64,000 nucleotides of DNA, taken from positions 7,281,948 through 7,345,947 of the forward strand of contig CM043006.1 in assembly GCA_023678885.1 (NCBI GenBank). Reading direction: 5' to 3'. Shown here one piece after another: positions 22,658 to 34,615 of this stretch. Position 1 is the stretch's first letter. Every line of letters begins with the position of its first letter. This stretch comes from Pogostemon cablin (Eukaryota; Streptophyta; Magnoliopsida; Lamiales; Lamiaceae). The position numbers and the translations under genes were made by a program. Below the pieces are notes generated by a model. The model worked only from the letters and a program-made list of their open reading frames with translations. It was not told where the DNA came from and searched no databases.

Positions 22658-22880
22658 GTGGTTCGACCTCGGTTCGACCATGAGTGCAGGTTGAACCAGA
22701 GCATCAGAAAATTCGACATCCCTCGTACAGGCTGGTTCGATCGTGGTTCAACCTTCATGGTTGTGGAACCAAGTCGATGTTGGTCGAACTGACCATCTGG
22801 ATATTGCGGAGGATGCCCAGGTGCTTGGTTTGACTTAGGAGGTGTGGTTCTACCTACTGTCTTGGTCGAACCCTAGTCGA
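22658..22880 (-). repeat. Inverted-repeat cassette, GGTCGAACC subtype (A2 gag/protease linker)
   Basis: GGTTCGACC/GGTCGAACC arms in tandem occur between the end of gag and the protease leader. The stretch overlaps readable gag-frame sequence, so the cassette was probably translated as a Gly/Arg/Thr/Pro-rich linker. Confidence 0.75.
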
Positions 22881-24447
22881 ATCGAGCTCCTAGAGCTCCA
22901 GAATTCATTTTCGGAATCATCGGTCCATTATACTGTGTTCCAGACCTTAACGTGATAGCAATATACTCTTTCAGGTTAGTTATTCTTTGATATGGGAACT
23001 TACCCTTCTCTACCGTTTGGGTCAATTGATTCACATTTTCGGCCATTTGCCCCATCAACAACGTCAAGTCCTTTATCTGCTTAGATAGATCTTCATGATT
23101 TTTATCTATTTTCGCCTATAACTTTGCCTCTAGACTATCCACTCTTGCATCATTCCACGCCATGTACTTGTTCACCATATCCTCAAAATTAGGTTTTCCT
23201 TCTTCGATCTTAGCACCCAGATCAACACCAACAGGAGGTTATACTGCTGCATTAGGATTACTCCATGAAAACTCTCTTGATAATTCCAGTTTCCTTGATT
23301 TTGAAACCTCGTTCCTTGAATACTTTGACCCATGACGTAGTTTGCCTCTTCTAATTCCTCTTGGGTAGCTCCTTCATTACCAACATCCTACTGCATAATT
23401 GGTACTCGCTGCGCTATATCAGTAATATGCTTTTACTGAGACTCAAGTAACTTGTTGATATTAGCCAAACTAGAAAAAAATCTCATCTTCTCCACTCGAC
23501 TTAACTATCATGTGCTCAACATGCGCTACTTTTCCAAGAACATAAGTGTCTCTCACTGTATCAGTTGGCCAATCTCTTGAATTCATAGAAATATCCTCAA
23601 AGAGCTTTTTGGCCTCAACGGATATCTTTGTAAGCAGTGCTCCAATGATGAAGCATGTAGTAAAACTCGATAATCACAATCCAACTCGTTGCAGAAAATA
23701 CTTATATATTGAGCTTTAGATAGCCATGCTGTGGACACTTTCGAAGCATGTCTTTGAATTTGTCCCAAACTTCATGAAAATTCTCTCCACTCCCGATAGC
23801 AAATTGATTTATGTATTGATTCATCCTAAACACCTTGGAAGGTGACTTGTATCTCTCCAAGAACTTCAATTTCAATTGCTCCCAAGTAGTGCAATCTAGA
23901 GAATTAAGAGTATCGTACCAATACCTCACTCTTTCAGTAAGCGAGAATTTAAACAACACAATCCTCCTTGCACCCTCATGATCTCCTGTGCTCTTTTGTG
24001 TACTTCCATAACCCAGGAATTTATTCAGATGCTATTAAGAATCTTCAAAGGTTCCCCTAGAAAGAGGGCTCCTTTCTATCATGCTGATCAGAGAGCAGGG
24101 TGAAGATCAAAATCCGCATCGGTCCCTCTTGCTCCTAACAGCCCCAAGTTGCCTCCTCTGTTGTTCTTAAAGAATTCACAGATGGAAACATTATCCAGAT
24201 TTAACCTATCTAAATCGGCCATGTTGACTGCTTCTGCTTTCAATTTATCTCCAGTTGCAATTTCAATCGCTTCCGAATTCAGCTCTTCAACTTCAACTCT
24301 TAAATTAAGAGTTGCGGTTGCTTCCATGTTCTTATTCTTGTTCTTCTTTTCCTTCTTCTTCATCAACGATGCACCAATTTCTGGATTAAAAAGCGCTAAT
24401 GTTCTTGCCTTTGATCTAATATGCATACACCTAAGAAAGATAAGCAT
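22873..24447 (-). pseudogene. gag: Gag of Athila-like element A2
   Basis: The start region at 24447 contains MHIRSKARTLALFNPEIG. The gag domain is clear at 23702-23959 (ERVRYWYDTLNSLDCTTWEQLKLKFLERYKSPSKVFRMNQYINQFAIGSGENFHEVWDKFKDMLRKCPQHG). The C-terminus reads LMGQMAENVNQLTQTVEKGKFPYQ and AITLRSGTQY (22873-23067), a hallmark of Athila gag. Frame breaks are at about 24088, 23700 and 23580. Gag would form the particle; this copy is dead. Confidence 0.85.
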
Positions 24448-24515
24448 TAGAAATTAAAGACACGAATGAAATAGTCTCAATTAAACTAGATATAATAAAT
24501 TAATAATAAATGACA

Positions 24516-24533
24516 TCCCCAACAACGGCGCCA
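24516..24533 (-). other. Primer-binding site, tRNA-Asp type (A2)
   Basis: TGGCGCCGTTGTTGGGGA matches the complement of the plant tRNA-Asp(GUC) 3' end at 16 of 18 positions; both differences are C to T. It lies 6 bp inside the LTR edge. Confidence 0.85.
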
Positions 24534-24539
24534 ATAACT

Positions 24540-26205
24540 TGATAAGCGTTTTATCAACACACAATTAATCCCCGAGTATGAAGGATGTTATTGTAGCTTT
24601 GATAAGCGACCAAGTGATATTTATCGAATCTAAAGGACGTATTATTATCAATTCAATTATAATCTCTTATTAAGACTAGGTTGACAATAAATTGATGGAA
24701 TATTTAATTAAATACTAAATAAGTAATTTAAATAGTAAATAAAGTAAACAAGCAGTAGAGATTAAACGAAGGTGAACAAGTGAGAAATTAGGTAGTTTTT
24801 CAGACCATCCAGTTTTACTCATTAATTTCCCTTCCGTGTATCAATGTCCAACTCTGCCTTGTGGAATATGGATGCATAACTAAACCATGCAAATATACTC
24901 TATGGACATAAGTAAATAAGCGTGTGAAACGTGTGAATATCCTTGGAGCAAGAGATATAATTCACCCCCTTTCTAGGTACTATCAGTATTAATTATTTCC
25001 CGTGCACTAAGTACTCTAACCCGATATGACCTTCCTTTATAGGTACTATAAAGTTATTATCTTTGTCCTACTTATTAACCCAAATAAGATTCAATTAACA
25101 AGTATTTATATAAGATAATTCAAATGAAGCTTCGGAGTCCCCTCACTTAGAATCATAACATGAAATCTTGCTAAGTAGCGAACGCACTAAAATAAATAAT
25201 CAAGATATGTATTCAGACCCTAAATAACAATTTATGATGCGCAAAATAATTCTGAGTATGAATTAAAAATGCATAGTCTTATATAAAATAAACCACAAGT
25301 AGTGTTGTATGGAGTATACACACGGAAGTTCAATTAAATCATAAAACCTTCATAAACCCTAGAACTACCTAAGCGGTTCTAGCCCATGATTGATCGAAGA
25401 AAAATCATGGTGGTTGGATAGATCTTACCCATAGTCTTGAGAATTACAAGATAAATTAAGAAGTGAATTAAACCTTAGATGTGGGCGTCTTCGCATCTCT
25501 CTCCGTCTTGAATCTTCACATGTTTCTCACTTGAATCGACATACGAATCTCTCTCCCCAGCTCCGTAGGATGATGGTAGGGTTTCGGATGTTGTGTAGAA
25601 TAAAGGTGGGACCTTTCTGCTACATAGGGTCTTTCTTTTATACTTTCAGCTCCTCCAACGGACCTCTAATGGGCTTCTTGAGCGAAAACATGTACTGAAG
25701 GTGTAAAAATACGGATCCGGAGACTTCTCGAGTATTGGTTCGACCAAAGCCCTTGGTCGAACCATCAACACCTTGGTCGAACCAGCCTGTAATAAAGTGG
25801 CAGACGGCTGGTTCGACTCGAACCACTGGTTGAACCAGAAGCATGGGGGTCAAATCACTTTAGCACCTCTTCAGGCATTTGGTTCGACCACAGTTTGACC
25901 TTCATGTCTGGTCGAACTACATAATTGTGGTCGAACCGCACTGTAATGAAATTACAGATTGCTGGTTCGACCTGAACCAGTGGTCGAACCACTTATATCA
26001 TGGTCGAACCAGATGCTTGATTCCTCCTTTTCCAGTTCCGAGCACTTCTGTCCTGTTTCCCTTTGAAAATCTGCTCAAATGGCCTCACACGCATATGATT
26101 CGTGACTTTTCACTACATATCTCGATTTAACCCGACTTAAGATCAAATCACACATCATTATCATAGAAATCAGAGCTAAAATTATGTGAATTTTCACTCT
26201 CATCA
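24540..26205 (-). repeat. 5' LTR of element A2 (1666 bp)
   Basis: On the element strand it starts TGATGAGAGTGAAAATTC and ends CGCTTATCA just before the PBS. It is related over much of its length to the LTR of A3/A4; for example, the GATTCTAAGTGAGGGGACTC stretch is near 25140 here and 49040 there. It abuts the plus-strand A3 LTR head to head at 26205/26206. Confidence 0.85.
25735..26010 (-). repeat. Inverted-repeat cassette, GGTCGAACC subtype (A2 LTR)
   Basis: The arms GGTTCGACC and GGTCGAACC recur about ten times, in pairs. The cassette lies roughly 200-470 bp from the LTR start, so probably in U3. Its subtype matches the two internal cassettes of the same element. Confidence 0.8.
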
Positions 26206-26795
26206 AGGGACTGCGAAGTTTCATTAGAACTATCACATATGAATACTTGTTAATTGAATTGAATTCTAGTCGATAAGTAGGATAAAGAGGGTAGTTTTAT
26301 AGTACCTATAAAGGGAGATCATATCGGGGTAAAGTATGAAACATGCGGGAAAATAATTGATACTGATAGTACCTAGAAAGGGGGGGTGAAATTGTATCTC
26401 TTGCTCCAAGATTATTCACACGTGTTACACGCATATTTACTTCTATCTATAGAGTAGATTTGCATGGCTTAGTGATGCGTACATATTCCACAAGGCACAG
26501 TCGGACATTGATACACAAAAGGGGAATTAATGAGTGACACTAGATTATCCAAGAGCTACATATTCTCCATTCTTGATCACTTTCGTATTCTTCTAGTGAT
26601 ATTTTATTTTATTTGCTTAGTAGTTTAATAAATAATTCCCAACCTTATTGCCTTGTCTTAATTAATTTAATAAATAATTAAATTGATAATACGTCGTCCT
26701 TTGGGTTCGATATTTAACTTGGTCGCTTGCTTACGCTGCAATTGATATCCTTAATACTTGGGGATTAATTTTGCGGGCAAAGAAAGCACTCATCA
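26206..26795 (+). repeat. 5' LTR of element A3, 3' third only
   Basis: This matches 49067-49643 closely and ends CTCATCA before a PBS. The first ~1.2 kb of the LTR is missing because element A2 lies at the break. The remaining LTR start should lie left of the A2/A1 block, outside the window. Confidence 0.85.
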
Positions 26796-26801
26796 AGTTT
26801 T

Positions 26802-26819
26802 TGGCGCCGTTATCGGGGA
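26802..26819 (+). other. Primer-binding site, tRNA-Asp type (A3)
   Basis: TGGCGCCGTTATCGGGGA matches the tRNA-Asp complement at 16 of 18 positions. Confidence 0.85.
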
Positions 26820-26967
26820 TGACTGTTATTATTGATTTTATTATTTCTAGATTCATTAAGATTTTATATGTGATTATTTATTTCTATCTTATCTTGAATT
26901 TTTCTGAGGTACATGTGCACTAGGAAAGGAGAAGAAGGAAAGGAAGGAATAACACATTGAGCTAGAC

Positions 26968-27933
26968 ATGGCCGGAGCAAGGCAGAATCTGGATAATATT
27001 GCCATACGTGAAATTTTTAAGTACGATAGAATTGACAGATAGGAGCAAGGGGGAAGATGATGATTTTAAGATACATCCCGCTCTTATCAACGTGGTAGAG
27101 AAGAATCCCTTTTCTGGAGGTTGCTTCGAAGATCCATATCAGCATCTCAGAAGATTCCTTGGTTATGCAAACACTCAGAAGGGTGCTGGAGTTAATGATC
27201 ATGCTAGATGGACCGCCGTATTCAAGTTTTCATTGATTGATAGCGTAGATGCTTAGTATGAGACTCTTGATGCCACAGACTGCACTACATGGGACCAACT
27301 GCAGCAGAAGTTCTTAGAGAGATACATGCCACCCTTAAGGATCTTAAGAATGAAGTAAGAGATCACCCAATTTATTATGAATCGGGGTGAGAAATTTTAT
27401 AAGGCATGGGATAGGTTTAAAAATATGCTCAGGATGTACCTACAGCATGGGATGTCTAAGGCTCAATACATAAGCATCTTCTACTATGGATTGGATTGTG
27501 AGTCGCGTGTTCTAATTGATGCATCTTCAGGAGGAGGGCTGTTATCTAAGACAGCACTTGAAGCAGAAAAGTTATTTGAAGACATCTTTATGAATTCATG
27601 TGACTGGCCTACAGAAAGAGTAAGAGGAACTTATGTATTGGGTAAGGTAGCACAAGTTGAACATCTAGCGGTGAAGCTGAATAGGGATGATGAAATTGTC
27701 TCTAGTCTAGCTAATATCAACAAGCTACTAGAGTCCCAATAGAAGTAGATTACAAAGTTGACACAAAGGGGACCTAGTATGCAGCAGCAAGAAGTGAAGG
27801 TTAGTGTTGAAGATACCTTCAATCGGTACATTGCTAAGAATGATGCAACAATGAATAAAATGAGGCTACTATGAATTATACCCATGTAGATTTATCCAAG
27901 CAGTTGAATGACCTTACTTTATTAATGGGGCAG
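26968..27933 (+). pseudogene. gag: Gag of element A3, 5' part (interrupted by X)
   Basis: The start MAGARQNLDNIAIREIFK (26968) is soon followed by a stop. Readable pieces are 26999-27256 (DDDFKIHPALINVVEKNPFSGGCFEDPYQHLRRFLGYAN) and 27377-27742 (GEKFYKAWDRFKNMLRMYLQHGMSKAQYISIFYYGLD). They match A4 gag almost throughout. The reading reaches LNDLTLLMGQ at 27933, where element X begins; gag resumes at 36135. Confidence 0.9.
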
Positions 27934-29489
27934 TGATTAGCCATAACTTGTAGTCGGGTTGACCAATTCAAAAATTTATCGAACCACAGGGAAGTAGGCA
28001 CTAGTGCTTAATCGATCTCACGTTTCTTGTGATTTTATAGAAACAAATCATCAATGGATAGGTGTTCAAACAAGGAATAAAATAAATTAAAGCAAGCAAG
28101 CAAACAATGATCAACAAACAAGATAGATAAATGGATGAGTGGTTTTTCAAGTTAAGTAAAAGTGAGATTAACAACAATTAAGAAGTAAAAATCATAGGAT
28201 AAATGCATCAAATTCATATGACATTGGGTATAAGACTAATGGCCAACACTAAGTTCACCTAAGCTCCTTCTCGAGATGGATAAGATATGAATCTCAATTA
28301 GCTCAATGGATTGGTTCTCACTCAAACAATTCCAATTAGGTACTAAGCTTGAAATGAGAGTCCCTTCACACAATTAATCAACCTCTTGATCAAACCAATC
28401 ACATGTTCTATCAAAGGGTTCTAAATTCTAAAGGATTTCTCAATCTCTTTACAATTTATAATGCACATGAAGTGTTTGATGAAATGATTCACTCAATTAT
28501 CCTAAGTATATAATTGATTTCTCAATCTAATCACATATTTAGAACAACTAAACACACAAACCATCATAAACCGCAAGATTTCAAACATCGATGATAGAAA
28601 ATCCATTTGCCCAATCAACATATGAATTCAAATACACAAATCCAAAAATTATCCAACAACTCTCATGTTGCTAATCTCACAAGGGAGATTAGCCTACCAT
28701 ATTCAAAAGAAAATCAACATAAACATTAATATCCTTACAAAACATGATAAACAATAAGGTTTCACTACAAAGTATGGATGAAAACTCCCTTGAAATGCTT
28801 CAAGGGTGATCTCATTCCTTCCCTTGTAATTCTCCTCTCTTCCTTGCTTTTTTTCCTCAATTGGATGAAGGTTTTGATGGTGGGATGATGGTAGATGGGA
28901 TGGATGAAGAATGGATGAATATGATGGCGTAAAATGGAGGAAATGGTGTGTGATGTGTGTGTGCAGGGCAAAACCACCGAATATTGATCAAATATTTAAG
29001 TATTGGGTATTTATACCCCTTGGGAAGTTCTAAAAGGCTTCTGATATGTTTTTGATCCCACAGGAACACGACACGTATGCTGCAACACGGCCACAGGGTG
29101 GCCGTGTAGGAATTTTTGATTTTAGAAAACGACCAAGGCTTATAGGGCCGTGTTGCGTAACACGGCTAGTGTGCTGCAACACAGCTCATGTGCTGCAACA
29201 CGGCTCATGTGCTGCAACACGACCGGCCGTGTTGGTGCAATCCCTGTTTTTACAATTTTATTTCTGCTCGTTCTCCCTCGTTTCAACTCCGAATTGAGAT
29301 CCAATTTTTCCTACTTCTTCCTTTTCACGTCTAGGATCTATTTTTGTCTGAAAATCATACGTTTAAGCTCATTCACACACATCTCCATAAAAACACAAAA
29401 CACAACCAAATAGTACACAAAAATGGATAAAATAATACGAAAACACACATAAAAAGACACTAAAATCTAAGCGAAAATATCACTCATCA
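27934..29489 (-). repeat. 3' LTR of element X (1556 bp)
   Basis: It is nearly identical to 34616-36134. On the element strand it runs TGATGAGTGATATTTTC ... GGCTAATCA. It carries a CACGGC/GCCGTG cassette at 29060-29250. Confidence 0.9.
29060..29250. repeat. Inverted-repeat cassette, ACACGGCC/GGCCGTGT subtype (X 3' LTR)
   Basis: Repeated CTGCAACACGGC and GGCCGTGTTG arms are seen, with GACCGGCCGTGTTGG near 29222. It lies about 240-430 bp from the LTR start, like the TCGA cassettes of A2. Confidence 0.75.
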
Positions 29490-29508
29490 CACCCCCAAAC
29501 TTAACCCC
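29490..29508 (-). other. Polypurine tract of element X
   Basis: GGGGTTAAGTTTGGGGGTG lies directly upstream of the 3' LTR on the minus strand. Confidence 0.8.
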
Positions 29509-31640
29509 AAACTTAAAGTGTTGGGCGTCCCCAAACAACGAAAATGATAAAATAAGGGAAGAGAGATTTTCACATAGGTAAAGACTAAACGAATATAAGT
29601 AATAACATATTAATAGTAATAAGAACTACAATTTATGCTAAGTCATCCTACAATATTAGAATCATGACATGCAAAAAATATTAACAAGTTCAATCAAAAG
29701 AGAATAAAGTGTAATATAGTCCCTTTTTGGTCCAAGCCTCTCAATGGGATATCAATTTCACTTAACACTCTATTAATTGAGGTAAAACAATACTCATCAG
29801 TCGATTGGCTCGACTGATATAACCTTGCTCGTAGACTATATTCACGAACCTCCAAAGTTTCAATTAGTAATAAAAAAGGTCTTTCATTAAGGATGTAATA
29901 ATAGGCTCTATGATAGGGTAGGAAGACTATAGGTAATAGTGACTAACCAAGTGCAAGTAATCGATGAGATGATCAACTTCCTCAACTTCTTCACTTTTCC
30001 TTCTTCCTTTCTTATCTTTGCAATCTCAAGCACTATTCATTAACTTTCCTTGAATTGAACTTCTTTTGTTTCATGCTTCCTTTCTTTGAATTTCATGATT
30101 TCCTTGAGCACATTGTTCTTGCTTTGCTTATTTTCTTGTTTTAAGGTTGCATGTCCATTCCTTTTATGTTCTTTTCATCCTTTTTCTTGCTTGCTTACCA
30201 TTTCCTTTTCTTCTTTTGCTTTCTTCTCAAATCTTTCTAGCCACCATCTCCTCAATCACTCACACAAAAGGGTAATTATGTAAGGATCAAGTGGATAATC
30301 AAGGTTTGTAATGTGCTTATATCACAATAAATAGGCTTTAAGACTCAAAGTGGTTGACTAGGGATGATGTTCATGGTAGGAAAATATATGGCAATTGACT
30401 ATAAATAACAAGGATGACCTTAGATCATTTACTAATCTCCACTAGTTGGGCTCGTTCCTATAGTCCTTGAGAAAGTTCTAACTTATCAAACACAACCAAT
30501 CCACTCATGAAGAAAACCATGTTTACACGGTTGAGGCTCAAATGCTCACAAGCTTGTGCTCGAACCTTAAGGAACTTATTACACCACATTCATCTCAAAA
30601 TTGAACAAGTTAAATAGAACATGTCACAATTCGAAAGTGTATAAATTCTTAATCATAACTTGTCATCATTTATCACCACAACATGTCATCACTCATATTC
30701 AAAAATGACTCACAACCTCCTTAAAAACAAACCACCAAACATACCAAGACAAAAATAAAATACACACAAAACATATAATAAAAGACTCACCAAATAAGAC
30801 ACAAACAAAAACTCATAACATGCAAAAACAAAAATCATCATCAATAAACAATGAAGCACACATTCATATCATCCATGAAAATTAAGCTCACAAACATCCC
30901 AACCTTGATTGAAAAGAAAATTCTAAATTACGAAAGTAAACCTCCCACAAACATAACAAATGAAGCAACATGCTAATCACATCAATCCAAATCAAATCAA
31001 ATTATGCTAAACACATAGAAGTGGTAGGGTGTAGAATGAACTCCCTCAATAAGAATTTGGTAGTAGAAGTTGTTAGCTTCGAGCTCAATTCGTGCTTCCA
31101 ATAGCCTTCGTACATGCTCAACAAAACCATTAGCTCAACCATTTCATTAAAAATATGGATTATCATGTACTTCAATCACCACCAATCGGACCAAAATCAA
31201 ACCAAACTCATGAGAAAAATTTAAAAATGATCCAATTTTACAAGAAGCCCTCTCATCATTATAATACCATCAAATCAACACACTCAAGTGGTGAGTCACA
31301 CCACGCACTCTCCTCCCAAACTTAAATTGAAACAAGGTGAGACTTAAGTTTGCAAAAAGTGGTGGGACTTACCCTTGTAGTTTCCATCAACGATCTTCTT
31401 GTGGAGAAGCATATGCATCCACACTACTCAAGTTATATCCACCACGCACTAGCCCCCCAAACTTAACTCGAGACAAGAGTCGAGAATTAAGTTTGCAACA
31501 AGTGGTGGCATACTTACTCAAATCCGTGAAGTACTTCTCTTATCTTCAATATGCATTTTCTCACAAGCATAATCTACCTACAAGACCAAAATAAATAAGC
31601 ATCAAAAGATAAAAAGAATGTGTTGCCTCCCATTTAGCGC
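29509..31640 (-). other. 3' non-coding region of element X
   Basis: About 2.1 kb without credible coding sequence is purine-rich on the element strand (for example 30000-30250). It is homologous along its length to 41610-44140 of element Y, so it is a family feature and not random decay. Two PPT-like hairpins lie near its gag-proximal end (31313-31353 and 31453-31493). Next to the protease end is AGCGCTAAGTTTAACGTC (31636-31655), the counterpart of a segment conserved in Athila-type 3' regions. Confidence 0.7.
31453..31493 (-). other. G-run plus stem-loop (X); second copy at 31313-31353
   Basis: The plus strand reads CCCCCC, then AAACTTAACTCGA, then TCGAGAATTAAGTTT: a hairpin with arms of about 12 bp beside a six-C run. 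Element Y also has two such motifs. Confidence 0.65.
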
Positions 31641-31790
31641 TAAGTTTAACGTCTTCAAGCGGAATGGATTTTCATGATCATTGGACCAAATGTTGGTCCA
31701 TCACACTCTCTCCTCGCATCCTTACTTTGAAAATTTATTTAGCCCTCTTTTTGTCTACAAGCTCAACTTCACCATTCTTACGTATGAGCA

Positions 31791-32585
31791 TCAAATCATC
31801 ATCGAGAAGAGCTTCAAGTGGATTCCCTCTTTCTCCTTTGTCAATTTCCAATCAAGCTCCGGAGCTTTCTTCCTATCAACATCGCATGAAGCTAAGTTAG
31901 AATTTGACATTTTCATATAATCATGAAGAAATGAATTTAAGTTGTCAAAGAGAAGAGAATCATGATCCATTAGATCATCTGGAGGTTTTAAATGAGACTT
32001 GGTTCCCTTTTCTTTATTACATAAGAAGGTAACACTTCGTCCATTTGAGCTCAAAGAAAGCTTTTCTCTTCCAATATAAATTTTAGCTCTTCTCATAACT
32101 AGAAATGGCCTTCCTAAAATGAGTGGCACTCGAGGATCCGTCTTCACTTCTAGCACCATGAAATCAACCGAAAAAGCTAGCCCCTTCACTTTCACCTCCA
32201 CGTCTTCAACAATTCTTAATGGCTTCACAACCTCACCATTTTCCACTTCAAGACGGATAGTCGTAGGATTTAGCTCTCAAATTTCAAGGCTCTTGAAGGT
32301 AGCGTGAGACATCACGTTGACGCTCGCCCCCAAGTCACACAATGCATCAAGAGTACCTTTCCCATCAAAATCACAAGGAATGATGAATTTCCCTGGATCA
32401 CCATCTTTTGTAGGCCTCTCCTTATGCATCGACTCACTCGCTTCGGGTAGCTCTTCTTTCCTTGTCTCCTCATACTTTTTCTTAAGATTTTTTACATGTT
32501 CCTCAAACTCCTTTTTCTTCTCCTCCTTTACAAACATTTGTGGATAAAAATAGGGGATGGAGTGATCGGAATACCCAATAATCAT
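31791..32585 (-). pseudogene. pol: Retropepsin of element X
   Basis: Two overlapping frames carry the protease. 32277-32585 ends CDLGASVNVMSHATFKSLEI (active-site DLGA). 31791-32246 continues with VKVKGLAFSVDFMVLEVKTDPRVPLILGRPFLVMRRAKI. One stop near 32277 separates them. The RT that should follow is absent. After DWKLTKEKEGIHLK the sequence runs straight into the 3' non-coding region. Confidence 0.85.
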
Positions 32586-34468
32586 GTTTGTACTCCTCTT
32601 CTTTGGCCTTCTCCTCCACTTTCTTTTCCTTTTGCACCCTTTTCCACTTAGGTATCCATTTAGGCCTCTTATCTTCTTTCTTACTTATCTCTTCAATTTC
32701 TTCACCAACCTTGCATTCCACCAACCCCTCTTCAACCTTTCGTTCCTCTTCCATTTCAACAAACAAACATTGAGCTTTTGGATTAACCTCGGGTGTGGCC
32801 GTAAACTTTCCTTTTTGTTGAGTACTAAAAAAACTTACAATTTGACCAACATTATACTCCAAAGCCTTGAGCCTCTTTTCATTTTCTTCTTCGGCCTTTT
32901 CTCAATGCTTCATCTCGAGCTTGGTTTGGTGCGATCAATTGTTCATGTAGCTCATCCCTTGTTGTTTGGTGCCTTAGCCCCTTTTGGTATCGATGCTCGT
33001 CCCTTGTTGTTTGGTGCCTTAGCCCCCGGTTGATACCCCGAAGGATAAGCAACTGCATTGCTCGGATTAGAGTAGGAGAAGTTGCCTTGCCTTTGTTGTT
33101 GTGGGTAAGAGCTTCCTCCACCTTGATTTGTGAAGGCTCATTGTCTCGGTGGGTAGTTTCCTTGACTTTGGTTGAAACTACCTTGGAAATTATTTTGGTA
33201 ATTCCCTTGGTAGTTTCTTCCTTGAATGCATAACACATCTTTCACACGTGGTATAGAGTTGGCCCATTGTTCTCCACTCACAATATTCGGAGGAGGCACA
33301 CCTTGCTCAACTTGTAGCCCTTCAATCATATTTGCTCCTTGACTCACACTTTGATTCAAGCTCATTCATCTCAAAACTTCCGTCGCTATCGTTTCAACAC
33401 TGGGCATACTTGGCTCCATACTAGCACTCTTCACACTAAACTGTTGCCCTTGATCGAAGCTCTCAAACCCATAACGTTCACTCACTCTCTTTGATGGCCA
33501 TTGATAGACATTTGTAGCAATCTCATAAAAAATTCTTATAGCTCTTTCTGGAGTCACACCAAGTACAGATCCTCCCGCCGAAGCATTAACAAGCACTCTT
33601 TGACCATTCACCAAACCTTGGTAGAAAAACCCCACTTGTTGATTTTTCGGAAAACCATGTTGTGGATACTTGCGAAGCATATCCTTAAACCTTTCCCACG
33701 CTTCATAGAAAGTCTCTTGAGGCATTTTCTTGAATTGAGTGATCAAGCTCTTCATTTGAAGCGTCTTGGAAGGTGGAAAACACTTGTTCAAGACATTTGT
33801 GCAAGCTCATCCCATGTGTTGCACGTACCCGGAATAATAGTGGAGAGCCATGTTCGAGCTCTATCCCTCAACGAGAACGGAAACAGCCTCATCCGTATAC
33901 AATCCTCGCTCACCCCATTCATCTTCATGGTGTTGGCAATCTCAATGAATTGAGCTAGATGTGCATTAGGATCTTCATTCGGGGTTCCACTAAATTGTTG
34001 CTCTCTCACCATAGAAATCAAGCCCGCATTAAATTCAAAGTTGCTGGCATTGATTGGTGGACCCATCATTTATGGCATTGCCCTCAGCATAAAGAAATCC
34101 CGGATCACCCTTTGATCATTGTAAACTCCATGTTGCACCGAAGGTGGTGGTGGTGGCACATAGGCATGTTGAAAACCTTGTTGAAGCATGGCTTGTTGTA
34201 CCATTTGTTGAAGTTAAGCTTTATTGTTAAGCTCTCCAAAATTTTGATGAGCTTGTTGAGGAGGATTAACATTGACTTGGGGTGCTCGTGCGTTATCTTG
34301 CACATTTTGCACTCTTTCTCCATTATACTCAACGTCAACATGTTTATCTTGATTGTTCTCCTTTAGATCACTCTTTTTGGTTTTGTTCTTTTTTCTCCTT
34401 CTTCTAAAAGTGTGTTCAATTTCTAAATCAATAGGTTCAACTTGTTTCCCTTTTGACCTTGTTTGCAT
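32586..34468 (-). pseudogene. gag: Gag of element X
   Basis: The start is MQTRSKGKQVEPIDLEIEHT (34468). A basic segment RRRRKKNKTKK follows. The gag core is in two frames: 33788-34069 (MVREQQFSGTPNEDPNAHLAQFIEIANTMKM...RDRARTWLSTI) and 33366-33791 (QETFYEAWERFKDMLRKYPQHGFPKNQQVGFFYQGL). Next come a Gln/Asn/Gly-rich region (33138-33365) and a charged Glu/Lys-rich tail (32503-32862). There are three or four frame breaks. It is probably one of the younger elements here, but still not open. Confidence 0.9.
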
Positions 34469-34595
34469 ACACCTTCAAAATAAGAGAAGTTAGAACAATG
34501 TTTCAAAAGAAAATATAAGTAAATAAAGAAAATAAAAATGTCTCTAGTAAGATCACTCGAAACGATTCTTCTTCAAGCTACTAGCAACCGTTGCC

Positions 34596-34613
34596 TCCCC
34601 GGCAACGACGCCA
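34596..34613 (-). other. Primer-binding site, tRNA-Asp type (X)
   Basis: TGGCGTCGTTGCCGGGGA matches the tRNA-Asp complement at 17 of 18 positions. It lies 2 bp inside the LTR. Confidence 0.9.
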
Positions 34614-34615
34614 TT

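Noticed and set aside
25735..26010. CRISPR-like regularly spaced short repeats
   Set aside because: Arms alternate in orientation, spacing varies, and the setting is an LTR in a plant genome; this is an inverted-repeat cassette.
28765..29069. Minus ORFs of about 70-140 aa rich in His, Ser and Pro (also 35385-35938, 46672-46902, 43255-43530)
   Set aside because: They lie inside LTRs or cassettes of X and Y and are open because of base composition; frames are not kept between copies.
30086..30283. Plus ORF that looks like a hydrophobic signal or membrane segment
   Set aside because: It is the complement of the purine-rich 3' region of X; Phe/Ser/Leu richness follows from T/C richness. The homologous Y stretch has no equivalent ORF.
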